From Flavisolibacter sp. (GTDB taxonomy: Bacteria; Bacteroidota; Bacteroidia; Chitinophagales; Chitinophagaceae): a DNA stretch of 7,862 nucleotides. The notes beneath the pieces were generated by a model. It had not been told where the DNA came from. It saw only the letters and a list, made by a program, of their open reading frames with translations, and did not search any database. The position numbers were made by a program, and so were the translations under genes. Positions 6,303 through 7,862 of this stretch are shown one piece after another (the first letter of the stretch is position 1; each line of letters begins with the position of its first letter). The DNA lies in contig JAICTW010000098.1 in assembly GCA_025936195.1 (NCBI GenBank), forward strand, positions 1 through 7,862, given 5' to 3'.

Positions 6303-6914
6303 CTAATCTTTAACCACCTTCAAAGTATGGCTATTTATCTCTAAAAACTTACTGTGCAATTCCAGTACTTGTGGTATTACTAACTCCTGATCATTATTCA
6401 CAATCACAAAATCACACAAATGCATTTTAATGTCTTCATCAATCTGGCGATTGGCACGGCTGATGACTTCTTCTCTTTTCATACCATCTCTTTCCATCAC
6501 CCGCCTGATCCTGTAATGAGAAGGCGCCTGTACGCCAATGATGTAATCCAATCCTTTGACAGAGCCGCTTTCAAATAAAAGTGCGGCTTCTTTAATTACA
6601 TAAGGTGCTGTTTGTTTTTGCATCCATTCTTCTGCATCGCGGAGAGTGGGAGGGTGTACCAGCTCATTTAATAATTCCAGTTTATCAGGATCATTAAAAA
6701 CAATAGCGGCTAATTTGGAGCGGTTCAGTTGTTCGTTGGTATAAACGTCTTCACCAAAATGTTTTTTAATACTTGCGATAAGGTCCTTGTCGGTGTGGTA
6801 TAAACGCTTGGAGGCTTCGTCTGCATAATAAACGGGAACATTCAGCAATTCAAATATTTTAGCAACCGTGGTTTTACCTGAACCAATTCCTCCAGTAAGT
6901 CCGATCCTGAGCAT
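6303..6914 (-). CDS. coaE: Dephospho-CoA kinase
   Basis: Cytoplasmic enzyme for the last step of coenzyme A synthesis: ATP-dependent phosphorylation of the 3'-hydroxyl of dephospho-CoA. The 203-aa length is normal. The Walker A loop GGIGSGKT (8-15) sits at the very N-terminus, which fixes the start. It is followed by the substrate-site aspartate in YYADEASKRL (29-38; Asp32), LNELVHPPT (82-90), the KEAALLFESG strand (108-117), the Arg-rich lid RRVMERDGMKREEVISRANRQ (about 137-157) and DFVIVNN (168-174). All expected motifs are intact. A strong terminator lies between yajC and this gene, so it probably has its own promoter in the AT-rich 64 bp before the ATG, although I find no convincing -7 box there. 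It ends in a convergent arrangement with yhhQ. Confidence 0.96.
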   Translation of the reverse strand: MLRIGLTGGIGSGKTTVAKIFELLNVPVYYADEASKRLYHTDKDLIASIKKHFGEDVYTNEQLNRSKLAAIVFNDPDKLELLNELVHPPTLRDAEEWMQKQTAPYVIKEAALLFESGSVKGLDYIIGVQAPSHYRIRRVMERDGMKREEVISRANRQIDEDIKMHLCDFVIVNNDQELVIPQVLELHSKFLEINSHTLKVVKD

Positions 6915-6923
6915 AGCAGAACT

Positions 6924-6950
6924 ATAATTAGGTTATTAGGATAATTAAGG
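6924..6950. repeat. Three imperfect TTAGG-type units upstream of coaE
   Basis: The units ataattagg (6924-6932), ttattagg (6933-6940) and ataattaagg (6941-6950) lie just before the coaE start, within its likely promoter or leader. They resemble the other short degenerate tandem repeats in this window. Because the units are AT-rich and only three in number, chance is a fair alternative. Confidence 0.35.
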
Positions 6951-6966
6951 AACAATTTACTCTGCT

Positions 6967-7006
6967 ATTTTTAAAAATAAAAGGAGCTAATGAATAAGCT
7001 CCTTTT
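6967..7006 (-). terminator. Intrinsic terminator after yajC
   Basis: A perfect 10-bp stem, aaaaggagct (6979-6988) and agctcctttt (6997-7006), has an 8-nt loop. On the minus strand the 3' arm ends in TTTT and is followed by ATTTTT, the classical hairpin plus T-tract of a Rho-independent terminator. It begins 26 nt past the yajC stop. It should end or reduce the DUF1573-yajC transcript before coaE. The arms also end in A's on the other strand, but the T-rich tail is clear only in the minus direction. Confidence 0.85.
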
Positions 7007-7032
7007 GAATTCATTCTTTTTAGATCGTAGTT

Positions 7033-7359
7033 CTATTTTTTAGCAGGCGTTGCTGCTGCAGGTTTGTTTACCTGATTGGTCATTTCCAGCGAAATGGCTG
7101 ATTTTTCCATTTTAATATAACTGCCCGGATTGATCTCGAGATTAATTGTTCCATCTTCATTCACTTTATTTATTATTCCGTGAATGCCGGCAATGGTTAT
7201 TACTTTATCTCCTTTCTGCAAATTCTCAATGAACAATTTCTGCTGTTTTTGCTTTTTTGCCTGCGGACGAATAAAAAACAACCAAAAAACAAGGATCATG
7301 GCTACAAAGAAAAACGGCATGATACTACTGCCTCCGGTTGCTGCTTGTAATAAATACAT
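7033..7359 (-). CDS. yajC: Preprotein translocase subunit YajC
   Basis: Small inner-membrane protein (108 aa) that associates with SecDF and the SecYEG translocon. It has the typical layout: a short periplasmic N-terminus rich in Ala/Gly/Ser (MYLLQAATGGSS), one transmembrane helix (about 13-30), then the signature FFIRPQAKKQKQQ (28-40) and the small cytoplasmic domain with LQKGDKVITIAGIHGII (47-63). The tail NKPAAATPAKK is Ala/Lys-rich and probably disordered. It lies 17 nt downstream of the DUF1573 gene and is presumably transcribed with it. It is followed by a strong terminator. In several Bacteroidota a YbbR/CdaR-like gene sits between yajC and coaE; none is present here. No Shine-Dalgarno is visible before the ATG, which is normal for the phylum. 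Confidence 0.95.
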   Translation of the reverse strand: MYLLQAATGGSSIMPFFFVAMILVFWLFFIRPQAKKQKQQKLFIENLQKGDKVITIAGIHGIINKVNEDGTINLEINPGSYIKMEKSAISLEMTNQVNKPAAATPAKK

Positions 7360-7376
7360 AGTTCTTAATTATTGAG

Positions 7377-7826
7377 TTATTCTTTAGTTATTTGCGCAGT
7401 GAATGTTAAGGAATGATGTGATTCAGGTTTTGTATTGGCATCCACAGTAACTGTCTTAGTTACATTTGGAGATTGTCCCTGACTATTGAATCTTGCTTTG
7501 ATCACGCCTTCTTTTCCGGGTGCTATCGGCTCTTTTGGTTTGTCGGCAATGGTGCAACCGCAAGTGCCTCTTGCTTCAGCAATGATCAAAGGCTTATTTC
7601 CTGTGTTCTTAAATTTCCATGAAATTTCCACTACACTTCCTTCTTTTATTTTTCCAAGGTCCTGAGTGGTGGAGTCCAGCCATTGCATGGTGGTGTAACT
7701 ACTGCTGTCGGCCATCGCTACTTTGTTCAGTGAATCCTGGGTAGCTTCGGCTCTTGTGGAAGGCTTATCCGTGCCTGTGCACGAAATAATAATACCGGCA
7801 ATAAAAAAAAGAAACAGATATTTCAT
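7377..7826 (-). CDS. DUF1573 domain lipoprotein
   Basis: Predicted exported lipoprotein of 149 aa. The signal peptide MKYLFLFFIAGIII ends in the lipobox IISC, with Cys16 as the likely lipid-modified residue. A Ser/Thr/Asp-rich linker follows (about 17-45). The DUF1573 domain (about 50-132) is an Ig-like fold related to ASH/MSP-type domains, seen in DLGKIKEGSVVEISWKFKNT (56-75) and the hallmark GTCGCT (87-92) with Cys89 and Cys91, then PIAPGKEGVIKARFNS (100-115) and TKTVTVDANT (123-132). Such proteins are very common in Bacteroidota and often precede yajC; their molecular role is not established. The start is fixed by the signal peptide, and a perfect -7 box lies 20 nt upstream. It is the first gene of the short DUF1573-yajC unit. 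Confidence 0.9.
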   Translation of the reverse strand: MKYLFLFFIAGIIISCTGTDKPSTRAEATQDSLNKVAMADSSSYTTMQWLDSTTQDLGKIKEGSVVEISWKFKNTGNKPLIIAEARGTCGCTIADKPKEPIAPGKEGVIKARFNSQGQSPNVTKTVTVDANTKPESHHSLTFTAQITKE

Positions 7827-7837
7827 GAGTTCATTTT

Positions 7838-7849
7838 TTGCAGTTGCAA
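7838..7849. promoter_or_regulatory. TTGCA-N2-TGCAA inverted repeat at the promoter
   Basis: The sequence ttgcagttgcaa is a 5-bp inverted repeat with a 2-nt spacer. It overlaps the downstream end of the -7 box and the expected transcription start of the DUF1573 gene, a position typical of repressor operators. The same 12 bases, and 13 counting the next A, occur at 4751-4762 upstream of the yfhO-like gene. No regulator is known, and an operator role is a guess from symmetry and position. Confidence 0.3.
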
Positions 7850-7854
7850 ATGTA
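7847..7854 (-). promoter_or_regulatory. Bacteroidota -7 box of the DUF1573-yajC transcript
   Basis: On the minus strand TACATTTG is an exact match to the TAnnTTTG -7 element used by the Bacteroidota primary sigma factor. It ends 20 nt before the ATG, giving a very short leader. The matching -33 element would fall around or just beyond the right edge of the window and cannot be checked. This position implies that transcription of DUF1573-yajC starts here rather than further upstream. Confidence 0.65.
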
Positions 7855-7862
7855 AACGAAAA

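Noticed and set aside
6280..6309. 7-bp inverted repeat across the coaE stop as a terminator
   Set aside because: Short AT-rich stem, a 16-nt loop and overlap with the stop codon make it too weak to call.

Overview
The window looks like chromosomal DNA of a Bacteroidota bacterium, probably of the Chitinophagaceae/Sphingobacteriia type. The grounds are: moderately AT-rich DNA; hardly any Shine-Dalgarno sequences; a perfect TAnnTTTG-type -7 box in front of the last gene; a DUF1573 lipoprotein directly upstream of yajC; a YfhO-family protein close to its Bacteroidota form; and degenerate heptamer tracts between genes. The placement is inferred from content; no rRNA or other marker is present.

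Left block (114-4714, minus strand): a tight three-gene glycosyltransferase operon, read yfhO-like (831 aa, polytopic GT-C-like membrane protein), GT4 (370 aa), GT2 (305 aa). Spacing is 1 nt and then an 8-nt overlap, so translation is probably coupled. A strong 12-bp hairpin sits 2 nt past the last stop. The operon most likely builds or decorates a cell-surface glycan: two cytoplasmic GTs adding sugars, and one membrane enzyme acting on the periplasmic side. The acceptor cannot be told from this window.

Middle (4666-4976): a 311-bp divergent intergenic region with no credible gene. It holds a candidate promoter for the operon and two degenerate 6-7-bp tandem-repeat tracts. A third tract lies inside the predicted start of the next gene.

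Plus-strand pair (4977-6108): an unrecognised 115-aa three-helix membrane protein overlaps by 20 nt a 267-aa YhhQ/VUT-family queuosine-precursor transporter. The overlap suggests coupled expression, and the small protein may be a partner of the transporter.

Right block (6303-7862, minus strand): a DUF1573 lipoprotein with a -7 box at the window edge, then yajC (Sec accessory subunit), a clear intrinsic terminator, then coaE (last step of coenzyme A synthesis). The terminator makes coaE a partly separate unit. No YbbR/CdaR gene lies between yajC and coaE.

Most of the window is ordinary housekeeping and envelope content. I see no mobile element, CRISPR array, tRNA, rRNA or obvious defence system. 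The points most worth a second look are the small membrane protein coupled to the queuosine transporter, the heptamer tract in its first codons, the compact GT-C/GT4/GT2 operon, and a TTGCA-N2-TGCAA inverted repeat that occurs both at the DUF1573 promoter and upstream of the yfhO-like gene.
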